From NCBI RefSeq assembly GCF_001425625.1, contig NZ_LMCP01000001.1:497430-561429 (forward strand): DNA of 64,000 bases, read 5' to 3'. Of the stretch, positions 54,946-62,668 are shown in pieces; positions within the stretch are counted from its first letter, which is position 1; each line of letters begins with the position of its first letter. The translations under genes and the position numbers were made by a program. The notes below the pieces were generated by a model. It searched no databases. It had not been told where the DNA came from and saw nothing but the letters and a program-made list of their open reading frames with translations. This stretch comes from Mesorhizobium sp. Root102. GTDB lineage: Bacteria; Pseudomonadota; Alphaproteobacteria; Rhizobiales; Rhizobiaceae.

Positions 54946-56111
54946 GTTCGCCCAAGCTCAAAGGCATGACCTGGAGCCATCCGCGCGGCTACGATCCGAT
55001 GGTCGCCTGCTCCTCTCTCTGGGAGCAGAAGACCGGTATTGCCATCGAATGGGACAAGCGCTCGCTGCAGGATTTCGAATCCTTCCCGGTCGAAGAGCTG
55101 GCGCGCGCCTATGACCTGATCGTCATCGACCATCCGCATGTCGGCCAGATCACGGCTGAGCGCTGCCTCGAGCCGCTGGATATAGCCGGCCGCGAGGCGG
55201 AGCGTGCTGCCCTCAGTTCCGGCAGTGTCGGCCGGTCCTATCCAAGCTACACATGGCAGGGACGGCAATGGGCGTTTCCTATCGACGCGGCGGCCCAAGT
55301 CCAGGCATGGCGGCCGGATGCGCTCGATGCGCCGCCGGCGCGCTGGAGCGAGGTGCTCGATCTCGCCCGGCAAGGCGGCGTGCTGCTGCCGTTGCGCCCC
55401 CCTCATGTGCTGATGGTATTCTACACGCTTGCCGGCAATCTCGGGCATTCCTGCACAACCGATCCGTCCCACGATCTCATTGATCTTGAGGCCGGCAGTG
55501 AAGTGTTGGAGACGATGCGCGAGATCGCATCGCTGGTCGAACCTGCGTGTTTCGAGATGGATCCGATTGCCGTCTCGGAGCGCATGGCGGAGGCTGGCTC
55601 CCGCATCGTCTGTGCACCGCTGATCTACGGTTACGTTTCCTATGCAATGGCGGGTTTTCGCGCGAACCGGCTGGCGTTCGCCGACATCCCGGTCGTTGGC
55701 TATAGCGGCCCCATCGGCTCAGCGCTCGGCGGCACCGGGATAGCCGTATCAGCCTTTTCCAAGGCCAGAGATGCCGCGATCGATTTCGCCTACTGGGCCG
55801 CGAGCGGCGACGTCCAGCGCGGCGCCTATGCCGCTGCCGGCGGTCAGCCCGGCCATGCCGCGGCCTGGGAGGACCAGACCGTCAATGAAGCGACCGGCAA
55901 TTTCTATCGGGATACGCGCGCGACGCTGGAAGGCGCATGGGTGCGGCCACGCCATGATGGCTACATGGCGTTTCAGCAGGCGGCGTCCGACCGCATCCTT
56001 TCCGGCATGACCTCCCGGCACAAAGCCGCCGAGGTCGTTGCCGATCTCAATCGCCTGTTTCGGGAAAGTTCTCCGACGCAGGTGTCCGGCGCTGCCGGTG
56101 GAGGAGCCTGA
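54942..56111 (+). CDS. Family 1 binding-protein-fold protein without signal peptide
   Basis: 389 aa protein with the sequence pattern of extracellular solute-binding family 1 proteins (MTWSHPRGYDPMVACSSLWE, YDLIVIDHPHVGQ, later GGTGIAVSAFSKARDAAIDF). The N-terminus MSSPKLKGMTWSH has no signal peptide, and no upstream start adds one because the frame upstream is a shadow of the CoA-transferase gene. The GTG at 54942 overlaps that gene's stop. It therefore looks cytoplasmic and may act as a sensor, a ligand carrier, or be exported by another route. Distinct from the canonical binding protein encoded next. Confidence 0.75.
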   Translation: MSSPKLKGMTWSHPRGYDPMVACSSLWEQKTGIAIEWDKRSLQDFESFPVEELARAYDLIVIDHPHVGQITAERCLEPLDIAGREAERAALSSGSVGRSYPSYTWQGRQWAFPIDAAAQVQAWRPDALDAPPARWSEVLDLARQGGVLLPLRPPHVLMVFYTLAGNLGHSCTTDPSHDLIDLEAGSEVLETMREIASLVEPACFEMDPIAVSERMAEAGSRIVCAPLIYGYVSYAMAGFRANRLAFADIPVVGYSGPIGSALGGTGIAVSAFSKARDAAIDFAYWAASGDVQRGAYAAAGGQPGHAAAWEDQTVNEATGNFYRDTRATLEGAWVRPRHDGYMAFQQAASDRILSGMTSRHKAAEVVADLNRLFRESSPTQVSGAAGGGA

Positions 56112-56136
56112 ACGAAACCGAACGGAGGAGAACAAG

Positions 56137-57324
56137 ATGACAGGAATGATCCGCGGCCTGCTGGCCGCAACGGCGCTTGCCTCGCTTGCAACGACCGCCT
56201 TTGCGCAGGATGTGCAAGGGGTCATCGGCGGGCTGCCGACCGAACTCAAGGCGCAGTATGACGGCGCGCCGCAGAAGGTGCTGCCCTCGGCCTGGGACAA
56301 TTTCACCGCGCCGCCGAAGCCGTGGAAATGGTGCCACTCGGAATCCTACCAGGGCAATCCATGGCGGGTGACGGTGACCAAGGAGCTGAAGCGCCTTGTC
56401 GACGGGCTGATCGCAGACGGAACGGTGTCCAGCTTCGAGGTGTCGGATTCCAACAACGACGCCAGCCAGCAGATCAACCAGATCCGCGCCTTTATCGACA
56501 AGAAGTGCTCGATCATCACCTCGATCCCGGGCTCGGCGACGGCACTCGATGATGCCATTGATGCCGCCGCCAAGGCCGGCATTCCGTTCATCACCGCGGC
56601 CGGTTCGGTGACCAGCCCGAACGCGATCAATGTCGATTCCAACTATGCGCGCTGGGGCTATGACATGATGACGGCGATCGGCAAGGCGCAGCCGGACGGT
56701 GCCAGCATCCTGCTCGTCGAAGGCATTGCCGGTCACCCGATCGTGGTGCAGGAGCGCCAGGGCGCGGACAAGGCGCTGGCCGAAAATCCAAAGCTGAAGA
56801 TCTCGCGCAACGTCAACGGCAACTGGACGGCCAACGTCACCAAGACGGTGGTGCTGCAGGCGATCGCCACCAATCCGGCGCCGATCGATGCGGTGTGGAC
56901 GACCGGCAGCGAAAGCCGCGTCGTCGCCGAGGCCTTCGCTGAAGCCGGCCGGCCGGCGCCATTGATCACCGGCTCGATCACCGGCGATGCGCTGGGCTAC
57001 TGGAAGGCCAACCCCGACAAGTACCGCTTCGAAGGCCATGCGGTGCTGCCGCACTGGACCGCCGAGACGCTGTTCCGCGTCGGCGAGCGCATGCTCGACG
57101 GCCAGAAGCCGAAGCTGAACACGCTGCTGATCCCGATCCCGCCGGTGCACAGCGCCGATCTCGGCGCCTGGTACAAGGACTGCATGACGACCGATGCCGT
57201 CTCGATCTTCCCGATCCCGCCAAAAGATCCGATGCCGGAGGAATGGCTCGATGCCTATTTCTCGAACCCGGCGCCGACCAAGGGATGGGATTACTCGAAG
57301 GTGCCAGACCCCTGCGCAAAGTGA
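56137..57324 (+). CDS. Ribose-type sugar ABC substrate-binding protein
   Basis: 395 aa periplasmic binding protein of the Peripla_BP_4 (RbsB-like) type. Sec signal MTGMIRGLLAATALASLATT with cleavage after AFA near 23. VSDSNNDASQQINQIRAFIDKK (about 107-128) is the typical RbsB-like strand-helix. An excellent GGAGGAG precedes ATG 56137. It is first of a five-gene importer set. Unusually long for RbsB (about 300), with an N-terminal insert and Cys residues. Ligand probably a sugar or polyol. Confidence 0.85.
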   Translation: MTGMIRGLLAATALASLATTAFAQDVQGVIGGLPTELKAQYDGAPQKVLPSAWDNFTAPPKPWKWCHSESYQGNPWRVTVTKELKRLVDGLIADGTVSSFEVSDSNNDASQQINQIRAFIDKKCSIITSIPGSATALDDAIDAAAKAGIPFITAAGSVTSPNAINVDSNYARWGYDMMTAIGKAQPDGASILLVEGIAGHPIVVQERQGADKALAENPKLKISRNVNGNWTANVTKTVVLQAIATNPAPIDAVWTTGSESRVVAEAFAEAGRPAPLITGSITGDALGYWKANPDKYRFEGHAVLPHWTAETLFRVGERMLDGQKPKLNTLLIPIPPVHSADLGAWYKDCMTTDAVSIFPIPPKDPMPEEWLDAYFSNPAPTKGWDYSKVPDPCAK

Positions 57325-57347
57325 CGCCTGCGCGAACCAGCCTCTCA

Positions 57348-57379
57348 GCAAGCCGGTTCCCTTCGCGGAGCCGGCTTGC
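57348..57379 (+). terminator. Intercistronic stem-loop after the ribose-type binding-protein gene
   Basis: GCAAGCCGGTTCC (57348-57360) pairs with GGAGCCGGCTTGC (57367-57379) across a CTTCGC loop: 13 pairs including one G-U. It starts 23 bases after the binding-protein stop and ends 17 before the ATPase ATG. No T-run, so probably an mRNA-processing or partial terminator element that keeps binding-protein expression above that of the transporter. Confidence 0.6.
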
Positions 57380-57396
57380 CAGCATCGAAACACGAC

Positions 57397-58134
57397 ATGC
57401 TTGAAATCAAAAACATATCCAAACGCTACGGCGAGACGGTCGCGCTCGCGGACGCGTCGATCGCGTTCCGGGCGGGGACGATCCACACGATCCTGGGCGA
57501 GAACGGTTCGGGCAAAAGCACCATGGTCAAGCTCCTGTCCGGCATCGTCCAGCCGGACAGCGGCGCGATCCTGCTGCAGGGCAAGCCGTTTTTTTGCGCC
57601 AGCCCGTCGGCGTTCCAGGCGCAAGGCTTCGCCACGGTGTTCCAGGAGGTGCTGATCGCACCGGACCGCAGCGTGATGGACAACATCCTGCTCGGCCTCG
57701 ACCGACTGGTCCAGCGCGTCGTTCCCCGCAACGAGCGCCGCGACCGGGCCGCCGCCGCGCTGAAACGCTTCGCCGTCACCGACGTGTCTCTCGACATGCC
57801 AGCCGGCCTGTTGCCGCTCGCAGCACAACAGCTTGTCGTTCTCGCTCGTGCGATCGTGCGCAATCCAAAAATCCTGATCCTCGACGAGGTCACCGCCGCG
57901 CTCGACTTCGCCGATCGCGAATCCGTGTTTTCCCTGATGCGCGCGCTGGCCGGCGAAGGTTGCCTCATCCTGTTCATCACCCATCGCATGGATGAGGTGA
58001 TGTCGCTTTCGGATCGCATCTCGATCCTGCGTGGCGGCAGCGTCGTGCGCACCGAAGAGCGCGGCGCCTCGACACCTGCGGAACTTCTCAAGGCAATGGC
58101 GCCACGCACGGCGGCGGAGCTGGCGCATGGCTGA
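57397..58134 (+). CDS. Sugar ABC ATPase, N-terminal half of an RbsA-type protein
   Basis: 245 aa ATPase equal to only the first domain of RbsA (normally about 500 aa). Walker A GENGSGKST is at 34-42, Walker B ILILDEVTAALD is intact, but the signature reads LLPLAAQQLVVLARAI, degenerate from LSGGQ. ATG 57397 is preferred; an in-frame TTG at 57376 lies inside the hairpin stem at 57348-57379. It overlaps the second ATPase gene by eight bases. It must pair with that protein to form a complete ATPase. Confidence 0.85.
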   Translation: MLEIKNISKRYGETVALADASIAFRAGTIHTILGENGSGKSTMVKLLSGIVQPDSGAILLQGKPFFCASPSAFQAQGFATVFQEVLIAPDRSVMDNILLGLDRLVQRVVPRNERRDRAAAALKRFAVTDVSLDMPAGLLPLAAQQLVVLARAIVRNPKILILDEVTAALDFADRESVFSLMRALAGEGCLILFITHRMDEVMSLSDRISILRGGSVVRTEERGASTPAELLKAMAPRTAAELAHG

Positions 58135-58870
58135 TCGCGCTGCCCTCACAGTTCGTGACCTCATTATTGCGCCCGGCGCCAGCTCGATCACGCAGGCGAT
58201 CGCTCCGGGCGAGATCGTCGGCCTTGCCGGCCTCGACGGCCACGGCCAGGAACTGTTCCTCAAGATGCTGGCTGGCCTGGAGCCGCCGCATGGGGGCTCG
58301 ATCATACTCGACCTGCCCGGTGAGCCTCGCAAGATCACCGGCTTCCGCAAGGCCGTCTCCAGCGGCATCGCCTACCTGCCGCGCGACCGGCGTGCGAACG
58401 GCATTTTTCCGACGCAGTCGGTGCTCGACAATTTCGCCGTCTCGACACTGCCGCGCGATACGCGGCTTGGGCTGATCAGCCCGGCGGCGCGCAAGGCGCG
58501 CTACGATATCTACCGTGAAAAATTGTCGATCGTCGCCCCCCGGCCCGATGCGCCGATCACCACCCTGTCGGGCGGCAACCAGCAGAAGGTGCTGCTGGCA
58601 CGCGCGCTGGCGCTGGAGCCCGCGATCCTGCTTCTCAACGATCCTACGCGCGGCGTCGACGTGGCGACGCGGCACGTTCTCTACGACGTCTTTCGCGCGC
58701 TAGCCGCCGACGGTATGGGGCTCGTCATCCTGTCCAGCGAGATCGAGGAGATTCTTCTCCTGTGCCATCGCGTGCTGGTGTTCCGCGAAAACGAGGTCGC
58801 GGCCGAGATCGCCGGCGACCTGCTCACCACTGACAGCGTCATATCAGCCATGTTCGGACGTGCGGCATGA
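58127..58870 (+). CDS. Sugar ABC ATPase, C-terminal half of an RbsA-type protein
   Basis: 247 aa ATPase corresponding to the second RbsA domain. The P-loop is degenerate (GLDGHGQELF at 35-44, lacking GKS/T), the signature LSGGNQQKV at 147-155 is good, and Walker B reads ILLLNDPTRGVD, with Asn and Asp in place of Asp-Glu. In RbsA the second domain also has a weakened site. It therefore supplies the signature to the N-half's nucleotide site. It overlaps the permease gene by ATGA. Confidence 0.85.
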   Translation: MADRAALTVRDLIIAPGASSITQAIAPGEIVGLAGLDGHGQELFLKMLAGLEPPHGGSIILDLPGEPRKITGFRKAVSSGIAYLPRDRRANGIFPTQSVLDNFAVSTLPRDTRLGLISPAARKARYDIYREKLSIVAPRPDAPITTLSGGNQQKVLLARALALEPAILLLNDPTRGVDVATRHVLYDVFRALAADGMGLVILSSEIEEILLLCHRVLVFRENEVAAEIAGDLLTTDSVISAMFGRAA

Positions 58871-59817
58871 GCCCTGTTGCGCGTCTCCTGTCCCTTGGGC
58901 GAAACGTCGGCTTCGCGGTCGTGCTGCTGGTCATTCTGCTCGCGGTCAATCTCATCCTCAGCCCGGGGCGGTTCCAGCCGGGCTCCTGGGGTGCACTGGT
59001 CGGCTTGGCTGCGCCCTTGATCGGCGCGGCCATCGCCTCCACGCCTGTCATCCTCGCTGGCCGTGGCGGTATCGACATTTCGGTCGGGCCGCTGATGGGC
59101 TTCGTCAACGCTTTTGCGATCCAGTTGCTGTTCCTCGGCGCCGGCATCTCATCGCCCCTGGTGCTCGTTCCGGCGGCGCTGCTCGTCGGCGCGCTGGTAG
59201 GTGCCGCGAACGGCTTTCTGGCGACCATCGTGCGCATCCAGCCGATCGTCGCCACGCTCGGCACCTATCTGATCCTGACCGGTGTGACGCTGACGATCCT
59301 GCCAGCGCCGATCGGCCCGGCGCCGGCCTGGCTCAAGGCACTGTCCGGCTCGCTGTCGATGCTGCCGCTGGCATTGATGTTCATTGCCTGGTGGCTGGTG
59401 CGGCGCACCCCTTACTACGACCAACTGATGGCAGTCGGCAGCGACGACCGTGCCGCCTACACCGCCGGCGTCGATGTCACGCGCGTGCGCTTCATCGCCT
59501 ATGTCATGACCGGCATCTTCAGCGGATGCGCCGGACTGATGCTAACCGCGCTCATCGGCTCCGCCGACCCCAATATCGGGCCGACCTACACGCTGATCGC
59601 CATCGCCGCCGTCGCGCTTGGCGGCGTCAGCCTGGCCGGCGGCCGTGGCGGCGTCGCCGGTGCCGCCATTGGCGCCATCGACATCTTCCTCCTGCAAAGC
59701 GTGCTGACGACATTCAATGTCTCGACCTTCGTGCTGCAGATCGCCTATGGCGCGATACTGGTGCTGGCCGTGATGCTGACCGCGCTTCAGGAACGTTTTT
59801 CCATGAGGGGTCGCTGA
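58867..59817 (+). CDS. RbsC-type sugar ABC permease
   Basis: 316 aa permease of the BPD_transp_2 family (RbsC/AraH-like), about eight to ten membrane segments. ILAGRGGIDISVGPLMGFVNAF (about 62-83) and LGGVSLAGGRGGVAGAAIGA (about 243-262) are hallmarks. It overlaps the ATPase stop and is followed one base later by the second permease, so the channel is a heterodimer. Confidence 0.87.
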   Translation: MSPVARLLSLGRNVGFAVVLLVILLAVNLILSPGRFQPGSWGALVGLAAPLIGAAIASTPVILAGRGGIDISVGPLMGFVNAFAIQLLFLGAGISSPLVLVPAALLVGALVGAANGFLATIVRIQPIVATLGTYLILTGVTLTILPAPIGPAPAWLKALSGSLSMLPLALMFIAWWLVRRTPYYDQLMAVGSDDRAAYTAGVDVTRVRFIAYVMTGIFSGCAGLMLTALIGSADPNIGPTYTLIAIAAVALGGVSLAGGRGGVAGAAIGAIDIFLLQSVLTTFNVSTFVLQIAYGAILVLAVMLTALQERFSMRGR

Positions 59818-59818
59818 C

Positions 59819-60790
59819 ATGGTTTTGCGCCGAAACCTGTTCGCCACATCCAACGCCCGCGTCGTCGGGGCCTTCTGTGTCGCTGCCCTTCTGCATCTCG
59901 CCGGCACAGTTCTCATTCCCGGCTACTCGGCGCCGTTTGCGATACGCGCCATGCTTGTGCTCGCTTCGCTGCTCGCCGTGGCCTCGATCGGGCAGACGCT
60001 GGTCGTCATCATGGGTGGCATCGACCTGTCGATACCTTTCGTCATCGGCTTTGCCAATGTCGTGGCCGCGCAGCTCTATGGCGATGGCTGGAATTTTGTC
60101 CTGGTCTGCGGCCTCGTCGGCGTGCTGGCGCTCGTCATCGGCGGGCTGAACGGGCTGATCTCGCGCAGCCTCGACATACAGCCGCTGATCGTCACGCTCG
60201 GCATCGGCATGGTCGTGCAAGGGCTGGTGCTGCTGTGGACAGCCGGCTTCCCCTCAGGCTCCGCGCCGCAAGCGGTTTCCAGCTTCGTGTCGATCGGCGG
60301 ATCGGCCGGGCCACTGCCGGTTCCGTGGCTGGTGCCAAGCCTGGTCGTGCTGGCGGCGCTCGTCGTGCTGGTGCTTGAGCGGACGCCCTATGGTCGGCGG
60401 CTCTACGCGCTGGGCAGCAATCCGGGCGCGGCACCGCTGGCGCTGATCGATCCGGTTCGCATGTGGGTCGTCACCTATGCGGCGAGCGCCTTCTTCGCCG
60501 CCGTGGCAGGCGTGCTGCTGCTCGGTTTCACCGGCTCGGCCTATGGCGATGTCGGCCAGCCTTATCTGTTCCAGACCATCGCAGCGGTCGTCGTAGGAGG
60601 CGCAGCACTTGTCGGTGGCCGGGGCAGCTATCTCGGTACGATCGCCGGCGTATTGGTGCTGACCGAGATCAACACGCTGCTGATCGGCCTCGGTTTCCAG
60701 CCGTCCGCGGTGCAGGCCGCGCTCGGCGTCATCATCGTGCTGCTGGTCTCGCTCTATGGCCGCGAACGGCACGTCTCGACGACGATCTGA
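59819..60790 (+). CDS. RbsC-type sugar ABC permease
   Basis: 323 aa permease of the same family, with VIMGGIDLSIPFVIGFAN (about 63-80) and VVGGAALVGGRGSYLGTIAG (about 259-278). The final gene of the importer operon. It ends 21 bases from a convergent amidohydrolase stop; I see no clear hairpin in the gap. Confidence 0.87.
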   Translation: MVLRRNLFATSNARVVGAFCVAALLHLAGTVLIPGYSAPFAIRAMLVLASLLAVASIGQTLVVIMGGIDLSIPFVIGFANVVAAQLYGDGWNFVLVCGLVGVLALVIGGLNGLISRSLDIQPLIVTLGIGMVVQGLVLLWTAGFPSGSAPQAVSSFVSIGGSAGPLPVPWLVPSLVVLAALVVLVLERTPYGRRLYALGSNPGAAPLALIDPVRMWVVTYAASAFFAAVAGVLLLGFTGSAYGDVGQPYLFQTIAAVVVGGAALVGGRGSYLGTIAGVLVLTEINTLLIGLGFQPSAVQAALGVIIVLLVSLYGRERHVSTTI

Positions 60791-60811
60791 CGCGACGGCG
60801 ACGCAACTGGG

Positions 60812-61651
60812 CTAGTCGAGCCGCCACAGCTTGCGGGCATTCGCGGACAGGAGCTTGTCGCGCTCCGCAATGCTGCAACCGACAAGCAGCGCATGGGTCG
60901 CCGCCACCCAGGTCGACAGCCCGCCGCCAAGCGTGCAGACCGGCCAGTCACTGCCCCAGACAACGCGGTCCCAGCCGAACGCACCGATTGTGTGCTCAAC
61001 GTAAGGGCGCAGCGTCTCAACCGCCCAGTTGCCGGCATCGGCATAGGCGACGACACCGGAAATCTTGGCCACCACATTCGGGCGCCGCGCGATCTCGCTC
61101 ATGTGTTCGCGCCACGGATGTTCGCTGTTGCCCTTGATGTCGGGCACACCGCAATGGTCGAGGACGAACTGCACGTCGGGCGCCAGGTCGGCAAGCGCGA
61201 TCGCCTTGGGAATCTGGTGCGGCAGCACGACGAGATCGAAGGTCAGGCCGGTGCCGCCAAGCCGCTTGATGTTGTCGCGAAACACGGCGCCGTCCGAGAG
61301 CTCGTCGGGCATCACATGGAGGACGCGGCGGAAGCCCTTGACGAATGGGTTTGCTCGCTGCCTTTCGAGATAGGCGGGAAAGTCCGCCTCTTCGGGCCGG
61401 CAGGACGCGATCACTCCGGCCAGCATGCTGCCGGGCTGCCGTGACAGCCCCTCGACCCGAACGGTTTCGGCCTCGATGTCGGCCGGATCGACATCGACCT
61501 CCATATGCAGCACGCGCTCGATGCCGACACGCTGCGCCTCCACGGCGTAGTCCTCATAGGAGAAATCGCGATTGAGCGCGGGCACACCGGCGAGCCAGGG
61601 ATAGCGCAGGGCCGAGCGATCGATGAGATGCAGATGGGTGTCGATTATCAT
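60812..61651 (-). CDS. Amidohydrolase_2 family metal-dependent hydrolase
   Basis: 279 aa TIM-barrel hydrolase. Metal ligands are His6 and His8 (DTHLHL), a further His in LDHCGVPD (about 166) and the Asp in WGSDWPVC (about 232). The short form and the pattern resemble L-fuconolactonase and 4-sulfomuconolactonase-type lactonases, so it may open a lactone derived from the imported sugar. It lies downstream of the IclR gene by 63 bases on the same strand. Substrate not decidable. Confidence 0.8.
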   Translation of the reverse strand: MIIDTHLHLIDRSALRYPWLAGVPALNRDFSYEDYAVEAQRVGIERVLHMEVDVDPADIEAETVRVEGLSRQPGSMLAGVIASCRPEEADFPAYLERQRANPFVKGFRRVLHVMPDELSDGAVFRDNIKRLGGTGLTFDLVVLPHQIPKAIALADLAPDVQFVLDHCGVPDIKGNSEHPWREHMSEIARRPNVVAKISGVVAYADAGNWAVETLRPYVEHTIGAFGWDRVVWGSDWPVCTLGGGLSTWVAATHALLVGCSIAERDKLLSANARKLWRLD

Positions 61652-61714
61652 GGCTGGCTTCTCCTCCGGCTTTTCAAATCATCTCACGGAAGAATTCTTC
61701 ATTCAAATAAGAAT

Positions 61715-62500
61715 TTATGCCGATGAGCCGACTGCGGAGCCGGCAAGGTGCGACAGCTTTCCAGCCGTGACCAGCAGCAGTTCGATCGTCCTTGTGATGT
61801 CGGGCGCCGAAGGCGCGTTGACGACGGTGATGTAGGGAATCGACAGCGCGGCGATCGCCTTGCCGTCGGAACTGCGCACCGGGGCGGAGAGGTTGAAGAC
61901 GCCGGCGGTCTGCATCGAAGCCATCATCTCGTAGCCGCGGTCGCGGATCTGGTCGAGACGGGTGAAGAACTCGGCCGATTGCGCCGTCTTGTCGGTGCTG
62001 CGGACATGCTCCGATATCATCATCTGCCGCTCTTCCGGCGAGCGGAAGGCAAGCAGCACGTGCCCCGACCCGGTGTCGAACAGGCTGATGTGCGAGCCGA
62101 CCCGGATCGATATGCCCCAATAGTTCGGCGCCTCCTGCTGACCGATGACGACGGCAGAACCACGATCAAAAACAACGAGTTGGTTGGCCTGCTGCGAAGT
62201 CTCGGCCAGTTCGCGCATCAGCGGCGTGGCGTAGGAAACCAGCCGCCGCACCGGAGCATGCAACTGCGCCAGGCCGAACAGCTTGAGCGTCAGCGAATAG
62301 CGGTCGCCGTCGAGCCTGGTGACGTAGCCGCGCCGCACCAGCCGGTCCAGCATGCGGTAGAATTCGTTGGGGCTGCGGTCGAGTTTCTTGGCGATTTCGG
62401 CCTGCGTCAGACCGCCATCAACGCCCGCCAGCAGTTCGAGGATATCGAGCCCCTTGTCGAGCGCCGGCGCGCGATAACGCTCGTCTTCGCTGTCGTCCAT
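61715..62500 (-). CDS. IclR-family transcriptional regulator
   Basis: 261 aa regulator. Winged HTH is at about 12-72 (GLDILELLAGVDGGLTQAEI, RSPNEFYRMLDRLVRRGYV) and the GAF-like IclR effector domain from about 85 (SGHVLLAFRSPEER). It is divergent from the binding-protein gene at 62669 and probably controls it, and possibly the sugar importer and amidohydrolase at its left. A pair of perfect TTCATATAC / GTATATGAA repeats lies between the two genes. Confidence 0.85.
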   Translation of the reverse strand: MDDSEDERYRAPALDKGLDILELLAGVDGGLTQAEIAKKLDRSPNEFYRMLDRLVRRGYVTRLDGDRYSLTLKLFGLAQLHAPVRRLVSYATPLMRELAETSQQANQLVVFDRGSAVVIGQQEAPNYWGISIRVGSHISLFDTGSGHVLLAFRSPEERQMMISEHVRSTDKTAQSAEFFTRLDQIRDRGYEMMASMQTAGVFNLSAPVRSSDGKAIAALSIPYITVVNAPSAPDITRTIELLLVTAGKLSHLAGSAVGSSA

Positions 62501-62527
62501 GACTCATCCCTCCAGTGAATTTCACCC

Positions 62528-62604
62528 TTCATATACGCAGCAACGCGTCCGGCGGAAACAAATTTCGCCTTGACGTATCCATGAATGTTTTGTTTGTATA
62601 TGAA
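62528..62604. promoter_or_regulatory. Separated inverted repeat in the IclR/binding-protein divergent promoter
   Basis: TTCATATAC (62528-62536) and GTATATGAA (62596-62604) are perfect reverse complements, 59 bases apart, in the 168-base gap. A TTGACG at 62570-62575 with a TTTGTA 17 bases downstream suggests a promoter for the binding-protein gene whose -10 abuts the right repeat. The layout fits two half-sites or looping by IclR. The promoter reading is tentative. Confidence 0.5.
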
Positions 62605-62668
62605 TGTAGCACTTCTTGTCATCAGACGAGTTGCGGTCGCCGCTGAGGCGCACCAAGGGAGGATACCA

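Noticed and set aside
57376-57397. TTG 57376 as start of the first split ATPase
   Set aside because: Its codon and SD fall inside the hairpin stem at 57348-57379, and the family N-terminus matches ATG 57397.
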